Assembly (NCBI GenBank): GCA_965116345.1
Contig: OZ220680.1
Coordinates: forward strand, 2,976,001 to 3,040,000
Reading direction: 5' to 3'
DNA: 64,000 nucleotides
Origin: VXYL01 sp965116345
GTDB taxonomy: Bacteria; Pseudomonadota; Gammaproteobacteria; Pseudomonadales; Azotimanducaceae
Shown here: in pieces, positions 35,901 to 44,146 of the stretch
Layout: each line of letters starts with the position of its first letter
Numbering within the stretch: the first letter of the stretch is position 1
The notes under the pieces: model-generated
What the model was told of the DNA's origin: nothing
The model's database searches: none
Seen by the model: the letters and a program-made list of their open reading frames with translations, nothing else
Program-made: the position numbers and the translations under genes

Positions 35901-36694
35901 TCATCCTGAACGAGGTCAACGACCACCCGCTCATGCAGGCCCGGTTCCGTGGTGAGGATGCCCTTGACCTGCTCGAATACGATGTCAAGGCGTACTTCAT
36001 GCTCGGCGGCGCCATGCACGATGCCGCGATCGCGGCTTGGGGCATCAAGGGCTACTACGACTACGTCAGGCCCATCTCGTCATTGCGTGCCATGGCGGAT
36101 CGGGGCCAGAGCAGCGACCCGGACGGCGAGTCCTACCACGTCGACGGTATCCCGCTGCGTCCCGGCTATATCGAGCTGGTGGACGCAGGCGACGCGTTGG
36201 CCGGCGACGACCAAGAGCACGTCGGCAAGATCAAGTTCCTGGCTTGGCTGGGGCCGGATGCGATCGACGATCCCGAGGTGGACGTTGCGGGGGTCGACTG
36301 GATGCTTGCGGAGAACTGGTGGCCGTACCAACGCCCCACGTTCGTGACACCGCCTTTCGCCGGCTACGTTTCGGGACACTCGACCTATTCCCGGGCGGCA
36401 GCGGAGGTGCTCACGGCGTTGACCGAGGACGAGTTCTTCCCCGGCGGCATGAGCGACTTCGAGATCGAGGCCAACGAGTTCCTGGTGTTCGAGGACGGTC
36501 CGTCGGTGAACATGACGCTGCAGTGGGCGACCTATCGCGACGCCTCGGACCAATGCAGCCTGTCGCGCATCTGGGGCGGTATCCATCCGCCCGCGGACGA
36601 CATCGCCGGTCGCCTGATCGGCATCGAGGTCGGCATCGATGCGTTCGAACTGGCTGAACGGCACTTCTCCGGGGAGGCCGGGGAGATCGACTGA
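32972..36694 (+). CDS. FG-GAP/VCBS-ASPIC lipoprotein fused to a vanadium-haloperoxidase-like domain
   Basis: 1240 residues. Signal with likely lipobox LAPGC (Cys17), then a glycine run. Residues about 65-460 are FG-GAP/VCBS propeller repeats with Ca-binding DVDADGDVD and DIDGDGDLD motifs. About 465-535 is an ASPIC/UnbV domain (NRLGIGSRI...DVRWPDGT). About 545-612 resembles a divergent InlB B-repeat (GYHFSYWSTSGGG). From about 624 (RRWVEVLLQAIR) to the end is the vanadium-haloperoxidase/PAP2-like domain: FAGYVSGHSTYSRAAAEVL (near 1130) and RIWGGIHPPADDIAG carry the catalytic His, Arg and His. An outer-membrane or surface oxidase is plausible. It overlaps the sulfatase start (TGATG). Confidence 0.85.
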   Translation: MKRLYGLVWLLFLAPGCGGGGGSGTPPVEPVGPVAPLPSPVETELTFELDTASSFSRSFGSDTPVSTREIDPELFGGGFAAADVDADGDVDFYVVGGNTMPNHFYRNRGDGTFEEIGVELGLDLVHWGSGPAFGDIDGDGDLDLFVGAVVGDPHHLFENRLDEFGRFVDVTDESGIRLNARNTVSATFFDYDRDGWVDLFLSHWGNPYEAGKSTQTVWRNNGDGSFVDTSIETGLAGALVEREIDWSFTPNFSDVDGDGDADLLLAADFRESKVFLNNDDGTFTNVTNRRVVQDQAGMGTAVGDYDNDGDMDWFVTSIYDLDQLDGDYLGNFLYRNDDGEFEDATLTGGVQDGAWGWGACTADFENDGNLDIVHVNGWYLVNDKDYRGQPVRFFQNTGSSLVFREAAAQVGLTDDSQGRGVACLDVDRDGDVDVLISNNDETNVVLYRNETTNDNHYLGVRLEGIAPNRLGIGSRITVTTTDGAQIRDLGGLNNYVSHGPYEVHFGLAQASTADVDVRWPDGTTSTMTGVSADQLLTIRQRATNLRLVVLQGAGDGVYDEGDVISVEAAVAADGYHFSYWSTSGGGVFADTSQANTTFTMPDMTVTITAHYLPGAAPDADVSAPRRWVEVLLQAIRNDYARPTVHARNLFHVSAAMYDAWAAYDAGGEDSSPASPWLYGRTRAGSACAWGTLTTPEDVDESRQIALSYAVFRLIRHRFDASPGASQMVRDADALMGYLGHDMDYAVADPAVGPAALGNHIGQCYIDFGFVDGANEANDYANVAYVPVNEALEPSSPGNPNITDLNRWQPLALEEFVDQAGNPSDSEPEFLGPEWGSVVPFALREEDLTIHERDGFDYWVYHDPGPPPLIDLDPEEYKWSHSLVAVWSSHLDPTDGVTMDISPASVGNVAAYPGDFNGHRDFYRLMQGGDPGIGHAVNPATGEAYQPQVVPRGDYTRVLAEFWADGPDSETPPGHWFVILNEVNDHPLMQARFRGEDALDLLEYDVKAYFMLGGAMHDAAIAAWGIKGYYDYVRPISSLRAMADRGQSSDPDGESYHVDGIPLRPGYIELVDAGDALAGDDQEHVGKIKFLAWLGPDAIDDPEVDVAGVDWMLAENWWPYQRPTFVTPPFAGYVSGHSTYSRAAAEVLTALTEDEFFPGGMSDFEIEANEFLVFEDGPSVNMTLQWATYRDASDQCSLSRIWGGIHPPADDIAGRLIGIEVGIDAFELAERHFSGEAGEID

Positions 36695-38121
36695 TGCCAA
36701 TGAACATCCTGCTGATCCTTGTCGACGATCTCGGTTGGACGGACCTTGCCTGCTACGGGAGCGCCTTCTACGACACGCCGAATCTCGATCGCTTGGCGAG
36801 CGAGGGGATGCTCTTTACGGACGCATACTCGTCGTGCCCGGTGTGTTCACCCACCCGGGCCAGCATCATGAGCGGCAAGTATCCGGCGCGGGTGGGTGTG
36901 ACGCAGTTCATTCCCGGTCACGCCGTTGGCCGGTTGCAGGACGTCCCGTACTTCCACGGCTTGCCGATCAGCGAATACAGCATCGCCCGTGCGTTGCGTG
37001 ACGCTGGCTACCAGACATGGCACGTGGGAAAGTGGCACTTGGGTGGCCAGCGAACCACCCCGGAGCGGCACGGCTTCGAGGTGAACATCGCCGGTCTCGG
37101 CTGGGGGATGCCCCAGAACGGCTATTTCAGTCCCTACGGCATGGCAAATCTCCCCGACGGCGAAGAGGGCGAGTACCTGACCGACCGCCTGACCGACGAA
37201 GCGATCCGCCTGATCGAAGCCCGGGACTCGAGCCGGCCGTTCTTCCTGAACCTGGCGCACTACGCGGTGCACATCCCGATCCAGCCGCCGCCGGGGCTCG
37301 TCGACAAGTACCGCCAACGGGCGGCTGACATGGGCCTCGATAGGCAGGATGTCATCGTCGAAGGCGAACCGTTTGGTTGCGAGCACCTGCACGGCGAACG
37401 GGTGTTGAGGCGCGTCCGACAAAGCGACGCGGCGTATGCCGCCATGGTCGAGAATCTCGACGTCAACATCGGACGTATGCTCGACTGCCTGGCGGAACAG
37501 GACCTCACCGACAACACGCTCGTATTGTTCACGTCGGACAACGGCGGACTCGCGACCTCGAATCGCCGCGAAGGTGTGCCCACCAGCAACGCGCCGCTTG
37601 CCGAGGGCAAGGGTTGGATGTACGAGGGCGGCACGCGCGTCTGCCAGCTGGCCCGCCTGCCCGGCGTGATTGAACCGGGGAGCGTTTGCCGTGCCCCTGT
37701 GACCAGCACGGATCTGTATCCGACCTTCCTTGAGGCCGCGTGTTGCCCGCTGCGACCGGACCAGCACCGCGACGGCGTCAGCCTGGTGCCGCTGCTCCGG
37801 GGTGAATCCTCGCTTGCCCGCAAGGCCATCTTCTGGCACTACCCGCACTACGCCAATCAAGGCGGTCGACCCGCGGGTGCGGTTCGACGGGGCGACTGGA
37901 AGCTGATCCAGCACTTCGAGGACGACCGACTAGAACTCTTCAACCTCCGCGACGACGAAGGCGAAACGGCGGACTTGGCAGCCACGCATCCAGGCGTTGT
38001 TCAGGAGCTGCACGGGCTGCTCTCGGATTGGCGGCAGGAGATCGAAGCGCTGATCCCCAAGCCGAATCCGACCTACCGACCGCCCCCCCTCGGGCCGGAA
38101 GTCGATCCGGCCGAGGTTTAG
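36694..38121 (+). CDS. Sulfatase (formylglycine type)
   Basis: 475 residues. N-terminal ILLILVDDLGWTD provides two metal Asp residues. The formylglycine cysteine is Cys51 in VCSPTRASIMSG (C-x-P-x-R). WHVGKWHLGG, FTSDNGG and TDLYPTFLEAA are family blocks. It is a type-I arylsulfatase-like enzyme needing formylglycine maturation; substrate unknown. No signal peptide is visible, unusual next to an exported partner. Start ATG 36694 overlaps the upstream stop (TGATG); a second in-frame ATG is at 36700. Confidence 0.92.
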   Translation: MPMNILLILVDDLGWTDLACYGSAFYDTPNLDRLASEGMLFTDAYSSCPVCSPTRASIMSGKYPARVGVTQFIPGHAVGRLQDVPYFHGLPISEYSIARALRDAGYQTWHVGKWHLGGQRTTPERHGFEVNIAGLGWGMPQNGYFSPYGMANLPDGEEGEYLTDRLTDEAIRLIEARDSSRPFFLNLAHYAVHIPIQPPPGLVDKYRQRAADMGLDRQDVIVEGEPFGCEHLHGERVLRRVRQSDAAYAAMVENLDVNIGRMLDCLAEQDLTDNTLVLFTSDNGGLATSNRREGVPTSNAPLAEGKGWMYEGGTRVCQLARLPGVIEPGSVCRAPVTSTDLYPTFLEAACCPLRPDQHRDGVSLVPLLRGESSLARKAIFWHYPHYANQGGRPAGAVRRGDWKLIQHFEDDRLELFNLRDDEGETADLAATHPGVVQELHGLLSDWRQEIEALIPKPNPTYRPPPLGPEVDPAEV

Positions 38122-38194
38122 GGAAGGTCTGATTAGACCTTCCCTAGCGCGGCACAAGGACGTCCTGATCAAGCCCATGGACGGGCTTGATCAG
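38119..38194. terminator. Double hairpin, dispersed repeat copy B
   Basis: TAGGGAAGGTCT (38119-38130) pairs perfectly with AGACCTTCCCTA (38135-38146) around GATT. CTGATCAAGCCC (38165-38176) pairs with GGGCTTGATCAG (38183-38194). It lies between convergent genes (sulfatase, TonB receptor) and the first stem includes the sulfatase TAG. It shares the ACCTTCCCT-GCGCGGCACA and TGATCAAGC blocks with 1-126. Likely bidirectional transcription end. Confidence 0.65.
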
Positions 38195-38251
38195 AGGATA
38201 CTTAGGTGTCTGCGCTGCCGCTGGTGGCGTCCCGTCGGCCCGCGAATGCGT

Positions 38252-40711
38252 CTACTGTCCTAGGTCGTAGGAAATGCCGAACCCGATGGACCGGGGACGG
38301 ATCATCGTGAACACGCTGTACTGCTCGCGCCAATCGATGCCCTCGCGGTCTGGCCAGCCCGGGTAACCCGGATGCTGGAAGGTGAGCGCCCGCTCGTCGA
38401 ACAGGTTGTCGATGTTCATCCAAAGCTCGAGGGCATCGCGTCGCACGCCGACGGACAGGTCCGTCGTCATGTAGGACGGTACGGGGTTTTCGGTGTAGAA
38501 GTGCCCGTATCGACGCGGTGCGTACCTGGCCGTGGCATTCACCCTGACCTCGCCGATCGGCATGGTCCGGCGCCAGTCCGCCAAGAGGGAGATCTGTGCG
38601 CCGGTGCCGCTGCTCGAGCCGGGAAGCGGCAGGCCGACGTAGTCCTGACGCTGGTCCGAGAGGATCTCGGCGATCTTGTAGCCCAAGTTGAGCTGCAGGT
38701 TCAGTTCGTCGTTGACCGCGTAGATGGCCATCCCCTCGAACCCGTCGATCCGCGACTTGCCGATATTGACGATCACCCGCCCGCGAATGCGGTAGAGATC
38801 AAGTCTCTGGCTGGCTTGGAATACCGGTGATTGCATGTCGGTCCAGTCGACCCGGTACAGACTGCCGTTCAGCAGCAGGCGGCCATCCATCCAGGTGCTC
38901 CGGATCCCTGCTTCGTAGTTCCGTACCGAGTCCGAGTCGTAGGGAACCCGGTACCGTGTGTCGTTTCGTACGGTGTTGTCGCAGGTGGTCTGGCCCCTCG
39001 GGCAGGCCTGGATGTTGTTCGTGCCGCCCGGTCGATACCCCGTGGCAACGAATGCGAACAACATGACGTCGTCCGTGTAGTGGTAGTCCACGTTGAGCCG
39101 GTAGGTACCGACATTCGCCCAATCGGACGTGTGGCCGGACTCCTCGGCGTGGTTGGGATTGGCCGGGTCGATGCAGCGGTCGAGCCTTGCGCCCCGGTAG
39201 AAGTTGGTGCGCAGCTTGGAATAGCGGTAGCCGAACGACACCTTGATCTGATCGGTGACGTTTAGCCCGAGTTCCGTATACGCCGCAAGTTCATCCTGGT
39301 TGTTGTACTGATAGCGGTCCCCGATGATCGCGCCGTCGGCAACCTCCTGGACGGTGTATGCATCGCACCGGGGAACGTAAATGCCCCAGCCGCCGCTCAG
39401 CGAAGCGATGTAGTCGACATCGTTGGACTCCCACCATGACCGACCTGAGCGGCGGTGGTTGTTGTTCTCGTACCATGCGCCGGCGATCCACTCGAGAAAA
39501 TCGCCTTCCTCGACGTTGGATATGGCTCGGACCTCGAACGTCTCGATCTTCCGTTCCGACGGTCCCTCGGCCGAGTGCCAGTAGGCGTAGCCGTTGGGGG
39601 TCAGTCCACCGATGGTCAGGCCGGGACACCCGCCGTCGGGCACGCACTCCCACAGCGCATTGCGGTAGAAGAGGCTGTGGTTGGTCATGTTCGCGCCGAT
39701 CAGTGACAAGGTGAAGGCGTCCAGATCGACCTCGAACTTGAGGCTCTTGACGTCTTCCTCGGTATCCCCGGGCTCCCGCCACTGCCGTTTCGGATCCTCG
39801 GGATCGAAGGGCGTCAACCGCAGTTTGTGGATGTCGGTCTCCATCGACGCTTCCCACGTGGCCATCGGTTTGCCCACGTCGCCAAGGACCGTGGTCTGAT
39901 TGATTAGCGACGCCTCGAGTGCCATGTTGTCGCTCAGGTCCCATCTGGCGCGGAGGCGGTAGCCGTCTGTTTCTTCCGTGTCGGCATCGTCCCGGGGCTG
40001 CGCGCCGACGACGTCGATGAACCCGGGCAGATCGTAGCGGTACGCCGCCAATCGGACGGCGAACGAATCCGACAGCGGCACGTTGACATGCCCTTCGATC
40101 GAGTTGCCGGTGCCGCCACCCGCAACCGTGTCAAGGGATGCGCTGATGTTCCCCGAGAACGCTTCCATGTCAGGCTTGTTGCTGACGAAGCGCACCAGGC
40201 CCGCCATCGCGCTCTTGCCGAACAGCGTGCCCTGCGGCCCCTTGAGTACCTCCATGCGCTCGAGGTCGACCATCTTCATCGGCGTGATGCCCGGGAACAG
40301 CACGACATCGTCGAGGTAGCTGGTGTTCGTCTGCTGACGCCAGATTTCCGCTCGGTGATAGCCGCGACCGTTGTTGGACATGCTTCGGATGATGAGGATG
40401 GACTCGGTAGGCACCGACTCGGCCATGTCGACGCCCGGGATCGCGGCGGCGATGTCGGTCACCTCCCGAATGCCGCGGTTGTTGAGTTGCTCGCCGGTAT
40501 ACGCGGTGATGGCGAGGCTCGAGTCCTGGAGGTTCACCTCGCGCTTGGAGGCCGTGACGATGACCTCCTCGATATAGCCGCCTTCGTCCTCGGCGGCGTC
40601 AGAGTCGTCCTCGGCGGCCGTTGCCGTCAAGGCGGTACCGGCCAGAAAGGCCAGCCCAATGGCGAGGATTCCCGCCGTACGTCGCGTGCTGTTGAGAGTT
40701 CTTGGTGTCAT
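38252..40711 (-). CDS. TonB-dependent outer-membrane receptor
   Basis: 819 residues. A signal peptide ends near LTATAAEDD. An acidic linker precedes EEVIVTASKRE, the TonB-box-like start, and the plug domain (ITAYTGEQLNNRGIREVTDIAAAIPGVD; LKGPQGTLFGKSAMAG). The rest is a 22-strand barrel with many aromatic strands. The plug and LKGPQGTLFGK block resemble the large IacI/'FecA-like' receptor group of marine bacteria, used for import of siderophores or larger organic substrates. The C-terminus is GISYDLGQ, without the usual final aromatic residue. Six 11-bp repeats lie in its leader. Confidence 0.9.
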   Translation of the reverse strand: MTPRTLNSTRRTAGILAIGLAFLAGTALTATAAEDDSDAAEDEGGYIEEVIVTASKREVNLQDSSLAITAYTGEQLNNRGIREVTDIAAAIPGVDMAESVPTESILIIRSMSNNGRGYHRAEIWRQQTNTSYLDDVVLFPGITPMKMVDLERMEVLKGPQGTLFGKSAMAGLVRFVSNKPDMEAFSGNISASLDTVAGGGTGNSIEGHVNVPLSDSFAVRLAAYRYDLPGFIDVVGAQPRDDADTEETDGYRLRARWDLSDNMALEASLINQTTVLGDVGKPMATWEASMETDIHKLRLTPFDPEDPKRQWREPGDTEEDVKSLKFEVDLDAFTLSLIGANMTNHSLFYRNALWECVPDGGCPGLTIGGLTPNGYAYWHSAEGPSERKIETFEVRAISNVEEGDFLEWIAGAWYENNNHRRSGRSWWESNDVDYIASLSGGWGIYVPRCDAYTVQEVADGAIIGDRYQYNNQDELAAYTELGLNVTDQIKVSFGYRYSKLRTNFYRGARLDRCIDPANPNHAEESGHTSDWANVGTYRLNVDYHYTDDVMLFAFVATGYRPGGTNNIQACPRGQTTCDNTVRNDTRYRVPYDSDSVRNYEAGIRSTWMDGRLLLNGSLYRVDWTDMQSPVFQASQRLDLYRIRGRVIVNIGKSRIDGFEGMAIYAVNDELNLQLNLGYKIAEILSDQRQDYVGLPLPGSSSGTGAQISLLADWRRTMPIGEVRVNATARYAPRRYGHFYTENPVPSYMTTDLSVGVRRDALELWMNIDNLFDERALTFQHPGYPGWPDREGIDWREQYSVFTMIRPRSIGFGISYDLGQ

Positions 40712-40736
40712 GTTCGCCTTCGCCCTGCTTCTTTTT

Positions 40737-40807
40737 GATGAGGTCTGGATGAGGTCTGGATGAGGTCTGGATGAGGTCTGGATGAGGTCTGGATGAGGTC
40801 TGGATGA
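40737..40807. repeat. Six tandem copies of an 11-bp unit
   Basis: GATGAGGTCTG is repeated six times without a mismatch (40737-40802), followed by a partial GATGA. On the minus strand this is CAGACCTCATC, 26 nt upstream of the TonB receptor ATG. A perfect array of this kind can change copy number by slippage, altering the leader length. Confidence 0.9.
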
Positions 40808-40858
40808 CCGTCGCTGACTTTACTCCATATTTTGTGCAGAAGCGAACAGGCGATCAGG

Positions 40859-40878
40859 CTCGTGGCCTATGCCACGAG
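40859..40878. promoter_or_regulatory. Perfect palindrome in the TonB/enoyl-CoA hydratase divergent region
   Basis: CTCGTGGC (40859-40866) pairs with GCCACGAG (40871-40878) around CTAT. It lies between the divergent genes, 50 nt before the hydratase ATG, and could be an operator or a leader hairpin. The AT-rich TTTACTCCATATTTTG at 40819-40834 is the best promoter candidate nearby. Confidence 0.4.
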
Positions 40879-40928
40879 TCCGACGGCTGTTAGGCTTTGC
40901 GGCTATTGCATCCCGCCAACGAGGAACC

Positions 40929-41711
40929 ATGTCCGACAAGACCTACGAGTCGATCCTGTACGACGTCGACGGCCCCCTGGCCACCGTCACCATGAACCGG
41001 CCCGACAGCCTGAACGGTATTACCCCCACCCTGATGCGGGAACTCTACGAGTGCCTGAACCACGTCGCCGGTGATCCCGATGTCCGCGTGGTGCTGTTCA
41101 CCGGCGCCGGGCGGGCCTTCTGCCCGGGCGTCGACCTCAAGGCGTCGACGAGCGGCGAGAACCAGGAGCCCAACCGGCGCGAGTACTTCCACATCACCTC
41201 GCTGCTGCACGAGATGCCGAAGGTGACGATCGCCGCGGTCAACGGTGCCTGTGCCGGCGCCGGATTCGGCTGGGCCTGTGCCTGCGACCTGCGCTACGCC
41301 TCCGAGCGCGCCAAGTTCAATTCGGCGTTCCTGGGCGTCGGGATCTCCGGCGACATGGCCGGGCCGTGGCTCCTGCCGCGCATCGTCGGTGCCACCAAGG
41401 CACGCGAGCTGTTCTTCAGTTCGCAGAAGTTCGATGCCACCGAAGCGGAGCGCATCGGCCTCGTACTCAACACCTTCCCCGAGGACACGTTCCGGGACCA
41501 AGTGCGGGCCATCGCCGTACAGCTGTCGAAATCGGCGCCGCTGGCCATCGGCGAGATGAAGAAGAACTTCATCAACGCCGAGAACATGCCGCTCAAGGAT
41601 TACATCGAACTGGAGACGGAACGGCACTCGCGAACGGGCGGCAGCGAGGACTCCCGGGAGGCCTTCCGGGCGTTCGTGGAGAAACGAGAGCCTCGCTTCG
41701 TCGGGCGCTAG
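40929..41711 (+). CDS. Enoyl-CoA hydratase/isomerase (crotonase) family protein
   Basis: 260 residues, typical crotonase size. ATVTMNRPDSLNGI, VVLFTGAGRAFCPGVDLKA (first oxyanion-hole strand) and AAVNGACAGAGFGWACACDLRYA (second oxyanion block) are present. The position of the first catalytic Glu of true hydratases reads FGWACA, so the enzyme may be an isomerase or other crotonase-fold enzyme. Start ATG 40929 behind GAGGA. It converges on the monooxygenase gene. Confidence 0.9.
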   Translation: MSDKTYESILYDVDGPLATVTMNRPDSLNGITPTLMRELYECLNHVAGDPDVRVVLFTGAGRAFCPGVDLKASTSGENQEPNRREYFHITSLLHEMPKVTIAAVNGACAGAGFGWACACDLRYASERAKFNSAFLGVGISGDMAGPWLLPRIVGATKARELFFSSQKFDATEAERIGLVLNTFPEDTFRDQVRAIAVQLSKSAPLAIGEMKKNFINAENMPLKDYIELETERHSRTGGSEDSREAFRAFVEKREPRFVGR

Positions 41712-41742
41712 CCCGGATTTCTCGCCAGTGGCCGCGATGATG

Positions 41743-41760
41743 CGCGCCCTTGCGGGCGCG
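41743..41760. terminator. CGCGCCC hairpin between convergent genes
   Basis: CGCGCCC (41743-41749) pairs with GGGCGCG (41754-41760) around TTGC. Third clear copy of this hairpin; it lies 31 nt after the hydratase stop and 48 nt from the monooxygenase stop. No T run. Confidence 0.5.
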
Positions 41761-41808
41761 TTCGAGGATTTTGGCCCCGTGCGAACGCGCTGCGGGCTAG
41801 CCGCGGCG

Positions 41809-43296
41809 TCAGGCGACCCGTCGGCGGACGGTCTGGCCGTCGACGGGATTGTCGAGCACCAGCACGCCGTCCTCGATGGGCGCACGGGTGAGTTTCTTGT
41901 CGACGGCGTAGTCCTGGGCGTGCCGCCAGGGATGCCTGTCGCCCTGCTTGGGGAACAGGTGCATCGAACGCTGCATGTACCCGGACGAGAAGTCGTCGAT
42001 CCAGGGCCCGCGCGGCATGTCGCGGTCTTCCTTCCGAAGCCGTGGCGTGCATTGCCGTGCGCCCGACTGGTCCATTCGGTTCAGTAGACGGCAGAAGTAG
42101 CGGGCGGTCAGGTCGGCGCGGAGTGTCCACGAGGCGTTGATGTAGCCGAACGTCTGCACCAGGTTCGGCACGTCCGAGAACATCATGCCCTTGTAGATGG
42201 TGGTGTCCGGGAAGTTCACCCGCCTGCCGTCGACCGTGAACGTCACGCCGCCCATGATGGCGAGTTTGAGGCCGGTCGCCTTGACGACGATGTCGGCGGC
42301 CAACTCCCGGCCGGAAGCGAGTCTGAGCCCACCCTCGGTGAAGCGCTCGATGTTCTCGGTCACCACCTCGAGACCGCCGGACTTGATGGCGCGGAACAGG
42401 TCGGCGTTGGGAATCAGGCAAAGACGCTGGTCCCACGGGTCGTAGCGCGGCGTGAAGTGCGTGCCCACATCGTAGTCCGGGCCGAGGTGGCGCCGCACCA
42501 GGCCGAGCAGTTGATTCCTGACCTTCTCCGGGCGCACGCGCGTCTGCTTGTAGAAGAAAGCCTGCAACGTGATGTTCTTCCAGCGGGTGATGGCGTAGGC
42601 GAGGCGCTCGGGGAGCCACCGGCGCAGGGAATTGGCCAGCTTGTCCTCGTCGGGCCGGGAGATCACGTAGGTCGGGGAGCGCTGCAACATAGTCACCGAC
42701 GCACCGGTATCGGCCATCGCCGGTGCCAGGGTCATGGCGGTGGCGCCGCTGCCGATGACAACGACGCGCTTGCCGGCATGGTCCAGCGATTCGGGCCACG
42801 CCTGCGGGTGGATGATCGGCCCGGCGAAGTCCTGCTCGCCCTCGAAGCGCGGCGCGTGGCCTCCCTGGTAATCGTAGTAGCCACTGCACAGGTAGAGGAG
42901 ATTAGCGGAGATCTCGACGCGACCGGCCCCGACCCGGTCCACACCGACCGTCCACCGTGCCGTGTCGCTGTCCCACCGGGCGGTTCGGACGCGGTGACCG
43001 AACCTGATCCGGTCCATCAGTCCGTTCTCGCGGGCGGTCTCCACCACATAGCCGAGGATCGCCGGTCCGTCGGCGATGGCCTTGGCATCGGTCCAAGGTT
43101 TGAAGTCGTAACCGAGGGTGTGCATGTCGCTGTCCGAACGAATACCCGGATAGCGGAACAGATCCCACGTCCCGCCGATGGCGTCCCGGGCCTCGAGGAT
43201 GGCGAACGACCGGCCCGGACATTGCCGCTGCAGATGGCACGCGGCGCCGATGCCGGACAGGCCGGCACCGACGATGACGACATCGTAGGACTCCAC
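41809..43296 (-). CDS. Baeyer-Villiger/flavin-containing monooxygenase
   Basis: 495 residues. VIVGAGLSGIGAA binds FAD (about 8-20), VVVIGSGATAM binds NADPH, and FAGPIIHPQAWP is an exact match to the FxGxxxHxxxWP fingerprint of group B monooxygenases. These use FAD and NADPH to insert one oxygen into ketones or to oxidise heteroatoms. Start ATG 43296. It follows the TauD-type gene by 7 nt on the same strand, so a common operon and pathway are likely. The substrate is not evident. Confidence 0.9.
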   Translation of the reverse strand: MESYDVVIVGAGLSGIGAACHLQRQCPGRSFAILEARDAIGGTWDLFRYPGIRSDSDMHTLGYDFKPWTDAKAIADGPAILGYVVETARENGLMDRIRFGHRVRTARWDSDTARWTVGVDRVGAGRVEISANLLYLCSGYYDYQGGHAPRFEGEQDFAGPIIHPQAWPESLDHAGKRVVVIGSGATAMTLAPAMADTGASVTMLQRSPTYVISRPDEDKLANSLRRWLPERLAYAITRWKNITLQAFFYKQTRVRPEKVRNQLLGLVRRHLGPDYDVGTHFTPRYDPWDQRLCLIPNADLFRAIKSGGLEVVTENIERFTEGGLRLASGRELAADIVVKATGLKLAIMGGVTFTVDGRRVNFPDTTIYKGMMFSDVPNLVQTFGYINASWTLRADLTARYFCRLLNRMDQSGARQCTPRLRKEDRDMPRGPWIDDFSSGYMQRSMHLFPKQGDRHPWRHAQDYAVDKKLTRAPIEDGVLVLDNPVDGQTVRRRVA

Positions 43297-43303
43297 GAGT
43301 CGG

Positions 43304-44146
43304 TCAGCCGGTCGAGCGATAGCCGTCGAGCGTCTCGCCTTCCACCGTGACGCGGTGCATCAGCCGGCGCTCGCCGGGATAGTCGTTGACCGCAAAGTGC
43401 CAGGTGGCGCGGTTGTCCCAGAACGCCACGCTGCCGACATCCCAGTGGAACCGGCAGGTGTGTTCCTCCCGCTGGGCCACCTCGTAGAGGTAGTTGAGCA
43501 ACGGCTGGGACTCTTCCGCCGTCCAGCCGTCGATGCGCACGGTGAAGCCGGGGTTGACGTAGAGAGCGGCCCGCCCCGACCGCGGATGCCGGATCACCAT
43601 CGGATGCACGGCGTCCTGCGTGGCCTGCTCGGCATTGCCGAAGCGCCCGTCCATATTCTGGGCGTAGGTGCTCTGCACGCCGAAGACATGCCGGGACGAG
43701 TGCACGGCTCGCAACCCCTCGAGCGTTCGCTGCAGGCCGGACGACAGCGCATCGAAGGCCTTGTACATGCTGGCGAACAGGGTGTCGCCGCCCTCGCTGG
43801 GGACTTCGAGGGCGTAGAGCATCGACCCCAAGGCGGGTGCGTCGTCGTAGGAGTGGTCGGTATGCCACCCACCGCCGACGTTGACCTCGTGGTGGGGTTC
43901 CTTCAGCACCGTCGCAACCTGCGGTTGTTCGTCTACGGGCGCGAAGAACCGGTTGACGTTTATGGGTCCGAACCGCTTGGCAGCGGCGAGCTGCTCATCG
44001 GGCGAGAGCTGCTGGCCGCGTAGGAAGACAACGCCGTACGCGGCTTGGGCATCGGCGACGGCTTCGACCTCGCCATCGGACATGGCGTTCAGGTCAACGC
44101 CGACAATCTCGGCGCCGCAGCCGCTGTTGGTGGGAACTATTCGCAT
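43304..44146 (-). CDS. TauD/TfdA family 2-oxoglutarate dioxygenase
   Basis: 280 residues. GGGWHTDHSYD holds the iron ligands His95 and Asp97. ATWHFAVND carries the distal His, and PGERRLMHRVTVEG contains the arginine that binds 2-oxoglutarate. GAEIVGVDLNAMSD is the usual N-terminal block. Members hydroxylate taurine, 2,4-D, alkyl sulfates or similar and release the product. It is first in a two-gene operon with the monooxygenase. The upstream gap 44147-44434 must hold its promoter; a weak minus-strand frame there has no support as a gene. Confidence 0.92.
   Translation of the reverse strand: MRIVPTNSGCGAEIVGVDLNAMSDGEVEAVADAQAAYGVVFLRGQQLSPDEQLAAAKRFGPINVNRFFAPVDEQPQVATVLKEPHHEVNVGGGWHTDHSYDDAPALGSMLYALEVPSEGGDTLFASMYKAFDALSSGLQRTLEGLRAVHSSRHVFGVQSTYAQNMDGRFGNAEQATQDAVHPMVIRHPRSGRAALYVNPGFTVRIDGWTAEESQPLLNYLYEVAQREEHTCRFHWDVGSVAFWDNRATWHFAVNDYPGERRLMHRVTVEGETLDGYRSTG

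Noticed and set aside
40737..40807. Tandem array as a CRISPR
   Set aside because: The 11-bp units are adjacent with no spacers and no cas genes are present.
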